Source of the DNA: Phycisphaerae bacterium
GTDB lineage: Bacteria; Planctomycetota; Phycisphaerae; Phycisphaerales; SM1A02
Assembly: GCA_016873275.1 (NCBI GenBank)
Contig: VGXO01000003.1
Coordinates: forward strand, 60,460-124,459
DNA: 64,000 nucleotides
Direction of reading: 5' to 3'
Below the pieces are notes generated by a model. The model was given only the letters and a program-made list of their open reading frames with translations, had not been told where the DNA came from and did not search any database. Of this stretch, positions 33,161-42,326 are shown piece by piece. The position numbers and the translations under genes are program-made. Each line of letters opens with the position of its first letter. Position 1 is the stretch's first letter.

Positions 33161-34540
33161 ATGCGCCGCGGCGCGATCGTCGTCATCGTGATCTGGGCGA
33201 TCGCCATCGCCGCGGCGATCACCGCCGCGGTGCAGCTCGTGTGCTTCCGGCAGGCGACGATCGGGCGCGAGACGCTCGCCCGCGTGCAGGCGCGATGGGC
33301 GGCGCGCGCCGGCATCGAGGAGTCGATCGCGATCCTCGAGTGGCACGCCGAGAATCCGGACCCCGAGGACCTGATGGCGGTTGTTCGCGACCTCGAGGCC
33401 GCCGCCGACGGCGAGCTCGCCACGGGCACGTGGAAGATCCGGCACGTGCGGGACGGCGTGGAGCGCCTCGGTCCGCTCGACGAGCACTCGCGGCTCAACG
33501 TCAACCGGGTGGGACGGGGCGAGCTGCTCGCGATCGAGGAGATGACCCTCGACGTCGCCGACGCGATCATCGACTGGCGCGACGAGGACGACGAGGTCAC
33601 CGGCATCGGCGCCGAGGGCGACTGGTACCGCAACCGAGGCAGCGGCTACGAGCCCCGCAACGCCGCGTTCAGGAACCTCGCCGAGCTCGAGCTCGTCGCG
33701 GGCATCTGGTCGGATCGCCTCCGTGGCGAGGACTGGAACCTCAACGGTCGGCTCGACCCCAACGAGGACGACCGCGACGCGAGCTTCCCCGACGACGACG
33801 GCGACGGCGTGCTCGACGGCGGATGGTCCGAGGCGCTCACCGCGGCGTCGCGGTCCGACGCCCGCACCGTCTCGGGCGAGGAGAGGATCGACCTTCGCGC
33901 AAGCGACGAGGAGACCATCGCCTCCCGGATCGGCGTGGCCCCGGAGCAGGCGAAGGCGATCCTCGCCTACGTGCAGCGTCCCGATGCCGTGATGGAAGGC
34001 TTCCTGCTTCAGGACCTCGGCAGCCTCGCCTCGGGACAGCCGGCCCAGAATCAGGTTGCCGGGCGAGCAGGTCGCTCGCGCCGCAGCAACGCCGGTCTCG
34101 CGGGCGGGGCGAACACCGGCGGGCAGACGCCGCAGAGCAACGCGGCGCCCCTCGACCGCACGCAGCTGCGGACGCTCTTCCAGGAGGCGACGATCGGGGA
34201 ACAGGAGCTCCAGCCAGGTCCGGGAAAACTGAACCTGAACTCCGCGTCCCTCGCCGCGATGCGGCTGCTGTTCCCCGACGATCCCTCGGTCGCCGACGGC
34301 ATCCTCTCGCTTCGCGAGTCGAGCAGCGAGGGAATCCTCGGAATCGTCGATCTTCTTCAGGTCGCTAGCATCTCGCCTCAACGGCTCGCGGCGATCCGCA
34401 ATCAGGTCGACGTGGTCGGGAACGTCTACACCATCTCCAGCCGCGGTCGTGCCGAGTCCACGGGGCTCGAGGTGGAAATCCTCGCGACCGTCGATCGTTC
34501 CAGCCTCCCCCTCCGCATCCTCGAGTACCGCGAGCCCTGA
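33161..34540 (+). CDS. gspK: Minor pseudopilin GspK
   Basis: GspK caps the pseudopilus tip with GspI-J. The 459-residue product has the atypical leader MRRGAIVVIVIWAIAIAAAI, which lacks Glu+5 as GspK normally does. RLGPLDEHSRLNVNRVGRG is the conserved part following the helix; a two-domain helical body with DWRDEDDEVTGIGAEGDWY and an acidic loop (DDDGDGVLDGG) likely to bind calcium follow, and LNLNSASLAAMRLLFPDD is a helix-hairpin-helix motif near the end. GspK proteins are about 300-350; this one is longer by an insertion rich in Asn, Gln and Gly (about 290-330). Confidence 0.88.
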   Translation: MRRGAIVVIVIWAIAIAAAITAAVQLVCFRQATIGRETLARVQARWAARAGIEESIAILEWHAENPDPEDLMAVVRDLEAAADGELATGTWKIRHVRDGVERLGPLDEHSRLNVNRVGRGELLAIEEMTLDVADAIIDWRDEDDEVTGIGAEGDWYRNRGSGYEPRNAAFRNLAELELVAGIWSDRLRGEDWNLNGRLDPNEDDRDASFPDDDGDGVLDGGWSEALTAASRSDARTVSGEERIDLRASDEETIASRIGVAPEQAKAILAYVQRPDAVMEGFLLQDLGSLASGQPAQNQVAGRAGRSRRSNAGLAGGANTGGQTPQSNAAPLDRTQLRTLFQEATIGEQELQPGPGKLNLNSASLAAMRLLFPDDPSVADGILSLRESSSEGILGIVDLLQVASISPQRLAAIRNQVDVVGNVYTISSRGRAESTGLEVEILATVDRSSLPLRILEYREP

Positions 34541-34547
34541 CCGCCCC

Positions 34548-36452
34548 GTGTCCGCCCATCGACGAGTCCAGAGCGATCCGACCCTGACCTGCGTGGTCCG
34601 TCCGCGCGGCGAGGGGTCCTTCGACGCGCTCCTCCTGCGCCACGCCGAGGGCGGCAGCGCCAGCGTCGTCGAGAGGCGGCGGGTCGCCGCCGAGGCGATC
34701 GGCTCCTGGCTCTCCGCCTCGAATCCCGCGACGCGCCTCGTCCTGCTTCCCGCCTCCGCGACGATCTGCCGCCTCTACCGCCTTCCGCCGAACCTGCCGC
34801 TCGACCAGACCCGGCAGGCGCTCATGCTCCAGGCGGAGAGCCACCTGCTCGGGGGCGTGCCCCCGCACCGCACCTCCGTCGGGCTGCTCCCGAGGCAGGA
34901 AGGCGGCGCGATGGTCGGGGTGCTGCTCGCGTGGTCCGAGAAGTCGATGGTCGAGGTGCCCCCCGGCTCCGGCTGGCGAGTGGTGCCCGAGCCGCTCGCG
35001 CTGCTCTCGATCGGGTCGAGCGACGGCGAGCCCCGGCTCCTTGCCTTCGCCGACGAGCGCGACGGCTCGATCGCCCTGCACCTGCGGCTCGGTGACCGCA
35101 TGTTGCTGCGGGCAACTTGCGAGACCCCGGACGCCGGGGAGGACTGGGACCGGGCGGTGCGTCGCGCGGTCGCCGAGACGGTGCTCGCCGCGGGCGTCGA
35201 TGGCGTCGAGACCAAGCGGCTCTCCGAGCAGGTCGGCTCCCGATCGACCCGCGCCGACGGCGTGCTCGCGGTCGGTCTCGACGAGGCTCGACCGGAGTTC
35301 GCGGGCATCGGGGCGGACGATCCGATCGGTCGGCTCCTCGCCGCGTCGGCACATGCGGCGAAGGGCGACCTCCGCGAGCTCGTGACGATCACTCCCCAGG
35401 CGCCGGTCGAGGCGAAGCCCGCGATCCAGCAGGCGATCGACTCGGCGATCGCGACGATCACCAGCCCGAGCGGGGCGATCCGCGTCGCGGTCGTCGCGAT
35501 CCTGCTCGCGGCGCTCGTGCCGATCGCCGCGGCGGGCGTGCGCGTCGCCATCCTCCGGGCGAAGCTTCCCGATCCCGAAGCCTTCGAGCAGTCGATGCGG
35601 CAGAGCGAGCAGCAGCTTGCGGTCTACCGCGAGCTCGAGGAGCAGGCGTGGCCGATGATGAAGATCCTCGGCGACCTCTCGAACTGCATGCCGGAGGCGA
35701 TCGAGGTTGACTCGATGGTGGTCGGTCACGGCGAGCCGGTCACCATCAAGGGCACCGCGAAGCCCGAGGGCGCCGCGAGCGGCGCCGACGCCATCCTCGA
35801 GATGGAGCGGCGCATGCGGGCGACCCAGATCTTCGACAAGATCACCAAGCGCTGGGATCCGCCGGATGCCCGCGGCGTCTACGAGTTCATCATCTCCGCC
35901 GACGTCGCGCGACCGACCTCGCGGACCCGCTTCGCCGAGGCCGAGGACTTCGCCGCGAAGTCGCTCGCGGAGCGTCGGTACGGACCCTCCGCCAGACCCG
36001 CTGGCGCGGCGAAGGACGAGGCGGGACCAGTGGTGGACTCGCCCGCGGACCTGCCCGCCGCGCCGCCGGAGGTCGTCGCGACCGCGCCCGATGGATCAAG
36101 CGGAGAGATGGCGGAGACTCCGCTCGTCCCGCCGACCGCAGCAGCGCAGGCGGGCGAGGGGTCCTCCTCCGCCAGCACCACTCCCGAGCGAGGAATCGGC
36201 CGCCGCAAGCCCAACCCGGAGGCAGGCGCGAGCGGTGGCGGTCGCGCGGTCGAGGTGCCGCAGTGGAGCGAGGCGGTCTCGGCGGTCTCGTTCACCGACG
36301 ACGAGATCGAGTCGCTCTCCAAGGCGGAGGCGCAGGCGGCGCTCGGGCGGGTCTCCCGCGCCCGGCAGTCTCCCGGGCTCGACGACGACGCGAAGGCCCG
36401 CCTCAAGGACCTCTTCGACAAGCTGCTCCGTCGCGTGAGGGAGGCGCCATGA
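34548..36452 (+). CDS. GspL-like inner-membrane protein of the secretion system
   Basis: A 634-residue protein at the gspL position. Residues 1-270 form an actin-like cytoplasmic region that contacts GspE in other systems (ATRLVLLPASATICRLYRLP and ALMLQAESHLLGGVPPHRT). One membrane segment lies at about 305-330 (VAVVAILLAALVPIAAAGVR), then a PilN-like periplasmic domain (YRELEEQAWPMMKILGDLSN), a Pro/Ala-rich linker (480-580) and a final helical module (about 581-634) homologous to the end of the GspC-like protein (see findings). The GTG start at 34548 is 7 bases after gspK. Sequence similarity to proteobacterial GspL is weak, so the name rests on order and architecture. Confidence 0.72.
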   Translation: MSAHRRVQSDPTLTCVVRPRGEGSFDALLLRHAEGGSASVVERRRVAAEAIGSWLSASNPATRLVLLPASATICRLYRLPPNLPLDQTRQALMLQAESHLLGGVPPHRTSVGLLPRQEGGAMVGVLLAWSEKSMVEVPPGSGWRVVPEPLALLSIGSSDGEPRLLAFADERDGSIALHLRLGDRMLLRATCETPDAGEDWDRAVRRAVAETVLAAGVDGVETKRLSEQVGSRSTRADGVLAVGLDEARPEFAGIGADDPIGRLLAASAHAAKGDLRELVTITPQAPVEAKPAIQQAIDSAIATITSPSGAIRVAVVAILLAALVPIAAAGVRVAILRAKLPDPEAFEQSMRQSEQQLAVYRELEEQAWPMMKILGDLSNCMPEAIEVDSMVVGHGEPVTIKGTAKPEGAASGADAILEMERRMRATQIFDKITKRWDPPDARGVYEFIISADVARPTSRTRFAEAEDFAAKSLAERRYGPSARPAGAAKDEAGPVVDSPADLPAAPPEVVATAPDGSSGEMAETPLVPPTAAAQAGEGSSSASTTPERGIGRRKPNPEAGASGGGRAVEVPQWSEAVSAVSFTDDEIESLSKAEAQAALGRVSRARQSPGLDDDAKARLKDLFDKLLRRVREAP

Positions 36453-37111
36453 CCGGGATGCCCGTCCTCCGCGACGCCCCCGCCGCCACCGACGCCGCGT
36501 CGCGGGAAGGTTCGCCCGCGCGCCTCGCGGCCCGCTGGAGCGCGCTCCCGATCCGCTGGCGTTGGCTTATCGGCATCGCGGGCGCGGTGGTCCTCTTCGT
36601 CCTCTACTCCGACCTGATCTACCCGATCGCCGAGCGGTGGAACGCCGAGGGCGACCGCATCGAGAAGATCCTCGACGAGGCGGAGGGAAACCGCGCACAG
36701 CTTCCCCGGTCGCTCGAGGACACCGTCGAGGCGCTCGGTCCGATCCGCGTGCCGAGGAGCGAGGCGGAGGGCTCGCTCGCCCTCGCGGAGACCATCACCG
36801 CCGCGATCGGCAACCATCCCGTCACCAAGTTCTCCCTCGACGCCCGCGCCGGATCCAAGCTCCCGCCCGCCGCCCTCCGCGAGATCGTCTCGGCGAGTGG
36901 TCAGCGGGTGGAGCGGGTGGTCGGCGAGGTCGGCTTCACCGCGACGCCCGAGCAGGCGGCGGCGATCATCAGCGAGCTCGAGGCGAGCCCCGACGTCGAG
37001 TCGATCAGCCGCCTTCGCGTCATCAAGAGCAAGGACGCCGACCGCAAGGTCGAGGTGAAGATGACCGTCGAGGCGTGGATCCTCACCGGTCGAGGCGGGA
37101 GGAGCCGCTGA
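36449..37111 (+). CDS. GspM-like inner-membrane protein
   Basis: A 220-residue protein at the gspM position. It has one membrane segment (about 33-58, WRWLIGIAGAVVLFVLYSDL) with a short basic cytoplasmic N-terminus and a periplasmic part of about 160 residues containing a coiled coil (ERWNAEGDRIEKILDEAEGN) and a ferredoxin-like fold (GQRVERVVGEVGFTATPEQA, then a C-terminal strand VEVKMTVEAWIL). This architecture is that of GspM/PilO. The ATG overlaps the GspL-like stop (ATGA), and its stop overlaps the next start. Confidence 0.75.
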   Translation: MTGMPVLRDAPAATDAASREGSPARLAARWSALPIRWRWLIGIAGAVVLFVLYSDLIYPIAERWNAEGDRIEKILDEAEGNRAQLPRSLEDTVEALGPIRVPRSEAEGSLALAETITAAIGNHPVTKFSLDARAGSKLPPAALREIVSASGQRVERVVGEVGFTATPEQAAAIISELEASPDVESISRLRVIKSKDADRKVEVKMTVEAWILTGRGGRSR

Positions 37112-38088
37112 TGGCGATGCGCCTCCAGGTTCCATCCGGCATCCGCTGGTCCGGGCACCTCGTCGCCGCGGTGGTCGCCCTCGCCATCGCCGTGATCGCG
37201 GTGTTCGGCGCCTTCGGCTCGGTGCTCTCCGCGCTCTTCCGCGACGGCGCCGGGGAGGTCCGCCCGGACCTCGTCGAGCCTCTCGTCGCCAGGCACGGGG
37301 AGATCTCCGAGCTCAACCGCAAGCGGTTCGAGGGTCGCTCGGCGTTCTTCCTGCCCCGTCCTCCGACGCCGCCTCGCCCGCCGGCGCCGCCGCCGCGCGA
37401 GCTGCCCCCACCGCCGCCGCCTCCGGATCCGGGACCCCCGCCGCCGCCGGCGATCTACGGCGGTCCGAAGCCGCGCAGCATCCTTGGCCCCGTGGTCTTC
37501 TTCGACTCGAGCATGCCGGACCGACTGCGGATCGGCGAGAGCGGCGGCGGCGTGAAGGTCCTCGCGACTTCTCCGCCGTGGACCGTGAAGCTCGGCTGGA
37601 GCGGGGGCGAGTACGACGTGCCGGTCTGGGGCGGCACGGAGGTTCCGGCGTTCTTCAAGGAGAACCCCTTCCGCGCCGGGGCCGGCGGCTCGATGCTCTC
37701 CGGAAGCAGCCCGCTGAATCCCCGACCCGGCGCCGACGTTCCGCCGCCCACGATTCCCGTCGCCGCGACCTCGGCGCCGGCGATCACGCTGCCCGGTCCT
37801 CCCGCGACTCCGCCCGCCGAGCCGGTCGAAGCCGAGAGCGGCGAGGAGGCGGGCTCCGCGGCACCGACGCCGCAGCCCGAGACGCCCGCCGGCGAGGACA
37901 TCGCCCCGCTCGACTCCCTTCCCGCGCCGCTGACGCAGGAGGAGATCAACGCGATGACCCGCGACGAGGCTCGTGCCGCCCTCAGCCGGGTGGCGCGGGC
38001 GAGGGGACGGCGGCTCGACGATCAGAGCGCCGAGCGGCTCCGGCAGGAGTTCGAGTGGCTCCTCGCCCGGCTGCGCAGGACCGAATAA
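37111..38088 (+). CDS. GspC-like protein with proline-rich linker
   Basis: A 325-residue inner-membrane protein with the GspC plan: short cytoplasmic part, one membrane segment (about 14-40, HLVAAVVALAIAVIAVFGAF), a Pro-rich linker (about 85-115), then a periplasmic domain. No PDZ domain is recognisable; instead a second Pro/Ala-rich linker leads to a C-terminal helical module (about 273-325: LTQEEINAMTRDEARAALSR...) homologous to the GspL-like C-terminus. The ATG overlaps the GspM-like stop (TGATG). In type II secretion GspC links the platform to the secretin, and gspD follows directly; so the function is inferred mainly from position. Confidence 0.6.
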   Translation: MAMRLQVPSGIRWSGHLVAAVVALAIAVIAVFGAFGSVLSALFRDGAGEVRPDLVEPLVARHGEISELNRKRFEGRSAFFLPRPPTPPRPPAPPPRELPPPPPPPDPGPPPPPAIYGGPKPRSILGPVVFFDSSMPDRLRIGESGGGVKVLATSPPWTVKLGWSGGEYDVPVWGGTEVPAFFKENPFRAGAGGSMLSGSSPLNPRPGADVPPPTIPVAATSAPAITLPGPPATPPAEPVEAESGEEAGSAAPTPQPETPAGEDIAPLDSLPAPLTQEEINAMTRDEARAALSRVARARGRRLDDQSAERLRQEFEWLLARLRRTE

Positions 38089-38128
38089 CCAAAGGACGTT
38101 GCCGCCTCCGTCTGACCTACGAGGGGCA

Positions 38129-40834
38129 ATGACCGATAGATTCTCCCGTTCGCGGACTCCGTCCATCCGCCCTTCCATACCCTCGATCAAGAGCCTCCTC
38201 GTGAGCCCATCGAAGCCCGGGACCCACCGACTTCTCGCCGCGGTCGCCTTGACCACGGCGATCGCCCCGTGCGTCCCGAGCTGGGCGTCCCCGCAGGATG
38301 CGACGCCCCCGCCCGCGACGGGCGGCGAGACCCCCGCGCCGCCGGTCGGCGATCTGGTCCTCGAGGGAGGCGTCGATCAGGCGCCGCCCCCGGGCGGCAC
38401 CCGCCGTCGCCGTCCCGCCGACGACAGCCCGGTGATCCTCGGATTCCGCAAGGAGAAGATCGAGTCGGTCATCCCGTTCATCGTGGAGTGGACCGGCAAG
38501 GTCGTGATCCTGCGGCTCACGCAGGTCGCGCCGATCGAGATCACCATCGTCAACGACCAGCCGCTGAGCAAGGACCGCGCGCTCGACCTGCTCTTCCAGG
38601 CGTTCCGCATGAACGGGATCGGCGTCGTCGAGACCGACGACGTGATCATGATCGAGATGCTCACCGACATGGAGAAGATCCAGCCGGCGGTGATCCTCGG
38701 TCCGACCGTCGACGTCATGGCGCTGCCGGAGGACGGCAACATCGTCATCAAGGTGTTCAAGATGCGGAACACCAAGGCGACCGACCTCTACGACCGCCTG
38801 AGCGGCTCGATCCCGACCTACGCGGCGCTCACCGTCGACGCCAACTCGAACCAGCTGATCCTCGAGGGCGACATCGGGCTCGCCAAGCGGATCCAGCAGC
38901 TCATCACCGTGCTCGACGTGCCGCCGTGGGTGGACGTGCAGACCGAGACCTTCCGCCTCGCCTACGCCGACGCCCAGACGATCGCGGACAACATCCGCGA
39001 GCTCTTCGAGTCGAGCGGCACCGGCGCGAACCGCGGATCGTCGACCCGTCAGGCCGCGGGGGCGCAGCGAGGGCAGGGTCGACCGGGGCAGCCCGGCGGC
39101 GGCGGCGGCGAGGTCGCCCAGGTCGGCACCAGCGAGCAGCTCGTGGTCACCGTGCTCCCGCAGAACAATGCCATCACCGTGCGGGCGGAGCCCGAGGTGA
39201 TGAAGAGCATCCGCACGCTCATCTCGAGCGCGTGGGACATCCCGCCGACCCGCGAAGGACAGATCTTCCGGCTCTACGACCTCAAGTACACCGACCCGCT
39301 CAAGGTGAAGGAGGTCCTCGGGGCGCTCCTCGAGAGCGGCAGCGTCACGCGGCGCCCCGCGGCCGCGGGCGGTCGGGCGCCGACGGGCGGGCAGGCGGGC
39401 GGCGCGGACGTCGCCGTCGCCAACATCTTCCGCATCGAGGCGTACCCCGACTCCAACCGGCTCGTCGTCATCAGCCGCACGCCGGACAACTTCCAGTGGC
39501 TCGACGTCCTGATCGAGCAGATCGACCAGCCGCTCTCCGTCGGCCTCCCGCGGAACGTCGAGCTCAAGCACGCCAGTGCCGTCGAGGTCGCGGAGATCCT
39601 GAACGCCCTGCTCCAGCAGTCGGGCGGCGGCGCGACCCTCGAGGCGCCGGGGGAAGGTCTCACCGGCATCGACTTCGCGAGCGCGGGCGGCGGCGAGGAT
39701 GGCGGCGCCGTCGGCGCGACCGAGGAGACCCAGCGGCAAGAGATCCGCTTCCCCTGGCAGCAGGCCCGCACCGACCAGGACGCGACCGAGGTCAGCGCGA
39801 TCGTCGGCAAGAGCCGCGTCGTGCCGAACGCCGGGCAGAACAGCCTGCTCGTCCTCGCCACGCCGGAGATCCAGGATGCGCTCCTCGAGATCATCGCGGA
39901 GCTCGACCGTCCCGGTCGGCAGGTCCTGATCTCGGCGGTCCTCGCCGAGGTCGAGCTCGGCGACCAGTTCGCCTTCGGCGTGCAGTTTGGTCCGAACGGG
40001 CAGATCAATCCGTCGAACCCGAACAACGCCGTCACGGTGGGCGGATCCCTCTTCGGGCTCGGACCGATCTTCGAGGGTGCCCTCGATCCGGTCTTCCCAG
40101 GCTCGCTGACCACGTCGACCTTGAACTTCGGCGTCGATGCGACCGTGCTCCTTCAGGCGCTCAGCGAGAAGACCGGCGTCCGCATCCTGCAGCAGCCGCG
40201 GGTCTTCACCTCCGACAACAAGGAGGCGAAGTTCTTCGATGGGCAGGACGTGCCCTTCCAGAGCTCGACGAGCTCCGGCGGCAACACCGGCGGCACGGTC
40301 GTCGCCGACTTCGAGCAGATCGCCGTCGGCATCGGTCTGAACGTGCGACCGCGCATCACCAAGGACCTCAACGTCGCGATGGAGGTCGCGGTGCTCCTCT
40401 CCGACGTCAACCGGAACCCCGGCTTCTCCGTCCCCGGCAACAACCCGGTCATCAACCGGCGGCAGACCAACACCGCCGTCACCGTCAAGAACGGCCAGAC
40501 GATCGTCATCTCCGGCATCCGCAAGGAGCTAAGCAGCAAGGTCAAGACCGGCTTCCCGGTGCTCGGCGACATCCCCGTCCTCGACTGGGTCTTCTCCTAC
40601 ACCGACGAGGTCGAGGGCGTGAAGGAGCTGGTGATCTTCATCACGCCGATCGTCGTGAACAACCCCGACGACAACGACGTCAACTTCAACGTGCAGGACC
40701 GCGAGCGGCTCCGGCAGCTCAGCGCGCCGCTCGAGGACGAGACCCGCAGGCTCATCCTCGAGAACAAGTTCATCCCGGTCGACGCGGAGAAGCCCGGCAC
40801 CCCGCCGCTGATGGATGCACCGCAGGAGCCCTGA
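38129..40834 (+). CDS. gspD: Type II secretin GspD
   Basis: The outer-membrane channel of the secretion system. The 901-residue product has a signal peptide (about 28-52), N0-N3 repeat domains (N0 at about 100-170; N1 with FKMRNTKATDLYDRLSG, N2 with FRLAYADAQTIADNIRELFE and N3-like parts with FRLYDLKYTDPLKVKEVLGA), Gly-rich insertions between them, and the secretin core from about residue 596 (RQVLISAVLAEVELGDQFAF), with VPFQSSTSSGGNTGGTVVAD and the hallmark GFPVLGDIPVLDWVFSYTD. Start ATG 38129 follows GAGGGG. It is the last of the ordered gsp genes, unlike the proteobacterial order where D is near the front. No pilotin is obvious, though the lipoprotein downstream could serve. Confidence 0.95.
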   Translation: MTDRFSRSRTPSIRPSIPSIKSLLVSPSKPGTHRLLAAVALTTAIAPCVPSWASPQDATPPPATGGETPAPPVGDLVLEGGVDQAPPPGGTRRRRPADDSPVILGFRKEKIESVIPFIVEWTGKVVILRLTQVAPIEITIVNDQPLSKDRALDLLFQAFRMNGIGVVETDDVIMIEMLTDMEKIQPAVILGPTVDVMALPEDGNIVIKVFKMRNTKATDLYDRLSGSIPTYAALTVDANSNQLILEGDIGLAKRIQQLITVLDVPPWVDVQTETFRLAYADAQTIADNIRELFESSGTGANRGSSTRQAAGAQRGQGRPGQPGGGGGEVAQVGTSEQLVVTVLPQNNAITVRAEPEVMKSIRTLISSAWDIPPTREGQIFRLYDLKYTDPLKVKEVLGALLESGSVTRRPAAAGGRAPTGGQAGGADVAVANIFRIEAYPDSNRLVVISRTPDNFQWLDVLIEQIDQPLSVGLPRNVELKHASAVEVAEILNALLQQSGGGATLEAPGEGLTGIDFASAGGGEDGGAVGATEETQRQEIRFPWQQARTDQDATEVSAIVGKSRVVPNAGQNSLLVLATPEIQDALLEIIAELDRPGRQVLISAVLAEVELGDQFAFGVQFGPNGQINPSNPNNAVTVGGSLFGLGPIFEGALDPVFPGSLTTSTLNFGVDATVLLQALSEKTGVRILQQPRVFTSDNKEAKFFDGQDVPFQSSTSSGGNTGGTVVADFEQIAVGIGLNVRPRITKDLNVAMEVAVLLSDVNRNPGFSVPGNNPVINRRQTNTAVTVKNGQTIVISGIRKELSSKVKTGFPVLGDIPVLDWVFSYTDEVEGVKELVIFITPIVVNNPDDNDVNFNVQDRERLRQLSAPLEDETRRLILENKFIPVDAEKPGTPPLMDAPQEP

Positions 40835-42068
40835 CACGACGCGAGGACCCGCCGGCTCGGTCGTCCCCGACCTCGCGCGAGCCGCGTCGGCGGTCGCGCT
40901 CGCGGCGGCGGTCGTCGCCGCGTGCACGACGAGACCGATCGGCGATCCAACCGAGCAGTGGGTGCTCAAGGGGATGCCGGAACGCCTCGCCCCCGTGATC
41001 TCCCCCGAGGTCATGGCGGAGCGGGCGGAGCGTCTCGGTCGCGCCCCGAGCATCCGCTGGATCGGGACGATCCCGGCGGACTCCTCGACGCTTCCGATGC
41101 TCTCGCCCGACGGGATGGTCATCGCGGTGCAGCGACCGCCGGCGGTCGCGTGGCGCGACCTCCTCGGATGGAGCCGCGAGATGCCCTCGCCGCCGCCGGC
41201 GATCGGCATCCATCGACGATCGACCGACGCGGACGCTCCCGTCTTCGACGCCGGACGCACGCTGCCTGAGCCGCTCATCCTCGGCCGTTCCCTCGACGCG
41301 CGGGGCTTCGTGGTCGAGTCGCCCCGGCCGGACGGTGCCCGATGGATCGGGCTCGTGCGGTGGGAGGACGGCGGGCTGGAATGGCTCGTCGCGGACGACG
41401 CGGTGAACGCCTTCGGCGCCCTCGCCGAGGACGGCTCGGTCGCGTGGTGCCGCACGGAGGTTCCCGGCGAGCCCATGTCGCTGCGGCTCAGGCTGCCGGA
41501 TGGCTCGATGCGCGAGTGGCCTTCCGCCTTCGGGCGATGCTGGATGACGCCGGTCTTCTCGGGCGACGGACGAACGCTCTACGCGCTCCTCCAAGGCGAC
41601 GGCCGCGCGGACCTCGTCGCCATCGACATGACTGATCCGTCCCGCGAGCCGCGCTCGGTCGAGTACTCGCTGCGGGTCGATCCGCGCCGAAGCCTGCGGT
41701 CGGTCGCGGCGCTTGGCGATGCGGCCTCGCCGCTCGGCGAGGACGGCTGGTGGCTGCTCCATCCCGAGTGGGGAACCCTGGCGCGGTGGCGACCGGAGGC
41801 GACCTCGCTCGAGCGGCTGCCGCCACGCATCTACGCGGTCGCAAGACCGGTCGGCGGCGGAGCGCTCATCCTCGACGGCGAGGGTCTTTGGCTGGCGAAG
41901 CCGGCGACGACCGAGGCCGGCGCTTCCGTCGCCGAGGAGCTCAACCTCATCATCGAGGGCGCGTGGGTTCCCCGACGCCGCGGCGGGAATCCCGACGCGG
42001 CGATCCTCCTTGGTCCGCGAGAGGACGGCTTCGACGTGATGGAGCTCACGCTGCGACCTCGCAGGTGA
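40815..42068 (+). CDS. Hypothetical lipoprotein after gspD
   Basis: A 417-residue lipoprotein. It starts inside gspD (20-base overlap) and has a signal with lipobox VVAAC at about residue 37 (the cysteine is followed by TTRP). The remainder has repeated short beta-strand motifs, e.g. LPMLSPDGMVIAVQRP, VFSGDGRTLYALLQGDGRAD and LAEDGSVAWCRTE, as in beta-propeller proteins of the WD40/TolB type. Being translationally coupled to gspD, it may be a secretin-associated lipoprotein; no pilotin-like sequence is recognised. Name unknown. Confidence 0.75.
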   Translation: MHRRSPDTTRGPAGSVVPDLARAASAVALAAAVVAACTTRPIGDPTEQWVLKGMPERLAPVISPEVMAERAERLGRAPSIRWIGTIPADSSTLPMLSPDGMVIAVQRPPAVAWRDLLGWSREMPSPPPAIGIHRRSTDADAPVFDAGRTLPEPLILGRSLDARGFVVESPRPDGARWIGLVRWEDGGLEWLVADDAVNAFGALAEDGSVAWCRTEVPGEPMSLRLRLPDGSMREWPSAFGRCWMTPVFSGDGRTLYALLQGDGRADLVAIDMTDPSREPRSVEYSLRVDPRRSLRSVAALGDAASPLGEDGWWLLHPEWGTLARWRPEATSLERLPPRIYAVARPVGGGALILDGEGLWLAKPATTEAGASVAEELNLIIEGAWVPRRRGGNPDAAILLGPREDGFDVMELTLRPRR

Positions 42069-42081
42069 CCGCGCGTCGCAA

Positions 42082-42307
42082 GGCATCCGCCCGTCGCCGC
42101 GGCGCTTCGCCCACCCAGTTGTCCACCGGGTCCACTGGGTCCACCGGGTCCACGTCCACCGATTCAAAGTCCCCCAACGACAGAAGGCGGCCGCCGCGCG
42201 AGGCTGTGCTACGGAAGGCGCTCGCCCGTCACTGCGGCGCTTCGCCCACCCAGTTGTCCACCGGGTCCACGTCCACCGATCCGAAGTCCCATGACGACGG
42301 AAGGCGG
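42082..42307 (+). repeat. Imperfect direct repeat, two copies
   Basis: Copy 1 runs from 42082 to 42190 and copy 2 from 42217 to 42307. Both share GGCGCTTCGCCCACCCAGTT (20 bases), GTCCACCGGGTCCA, CGTCCACCGAT and an end GA.GG.AAGGCGG. Copy 1 has an extra 18 bases made of a repeated GTCCAC(C/T)GG unit. The stretch 42069-42326 has no gene of its own. It lies between the stop of the lipoprotein gene and that of the acidic-tail gene. Confidence 0.8.
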
Positions 42308-42326
42308 TCGGTCACGCGGCGAGGCA

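Noticed and set aside
40770..42167. Minus-strand 465-residue frame starting with Trp/Thr repeats (WTRWTQWTRW)
   Set aside because: It is antisense to the lipoprotein gene and the Trp/Thr run is just the GTCCAC(C/T)GG repeat read on the other strand.
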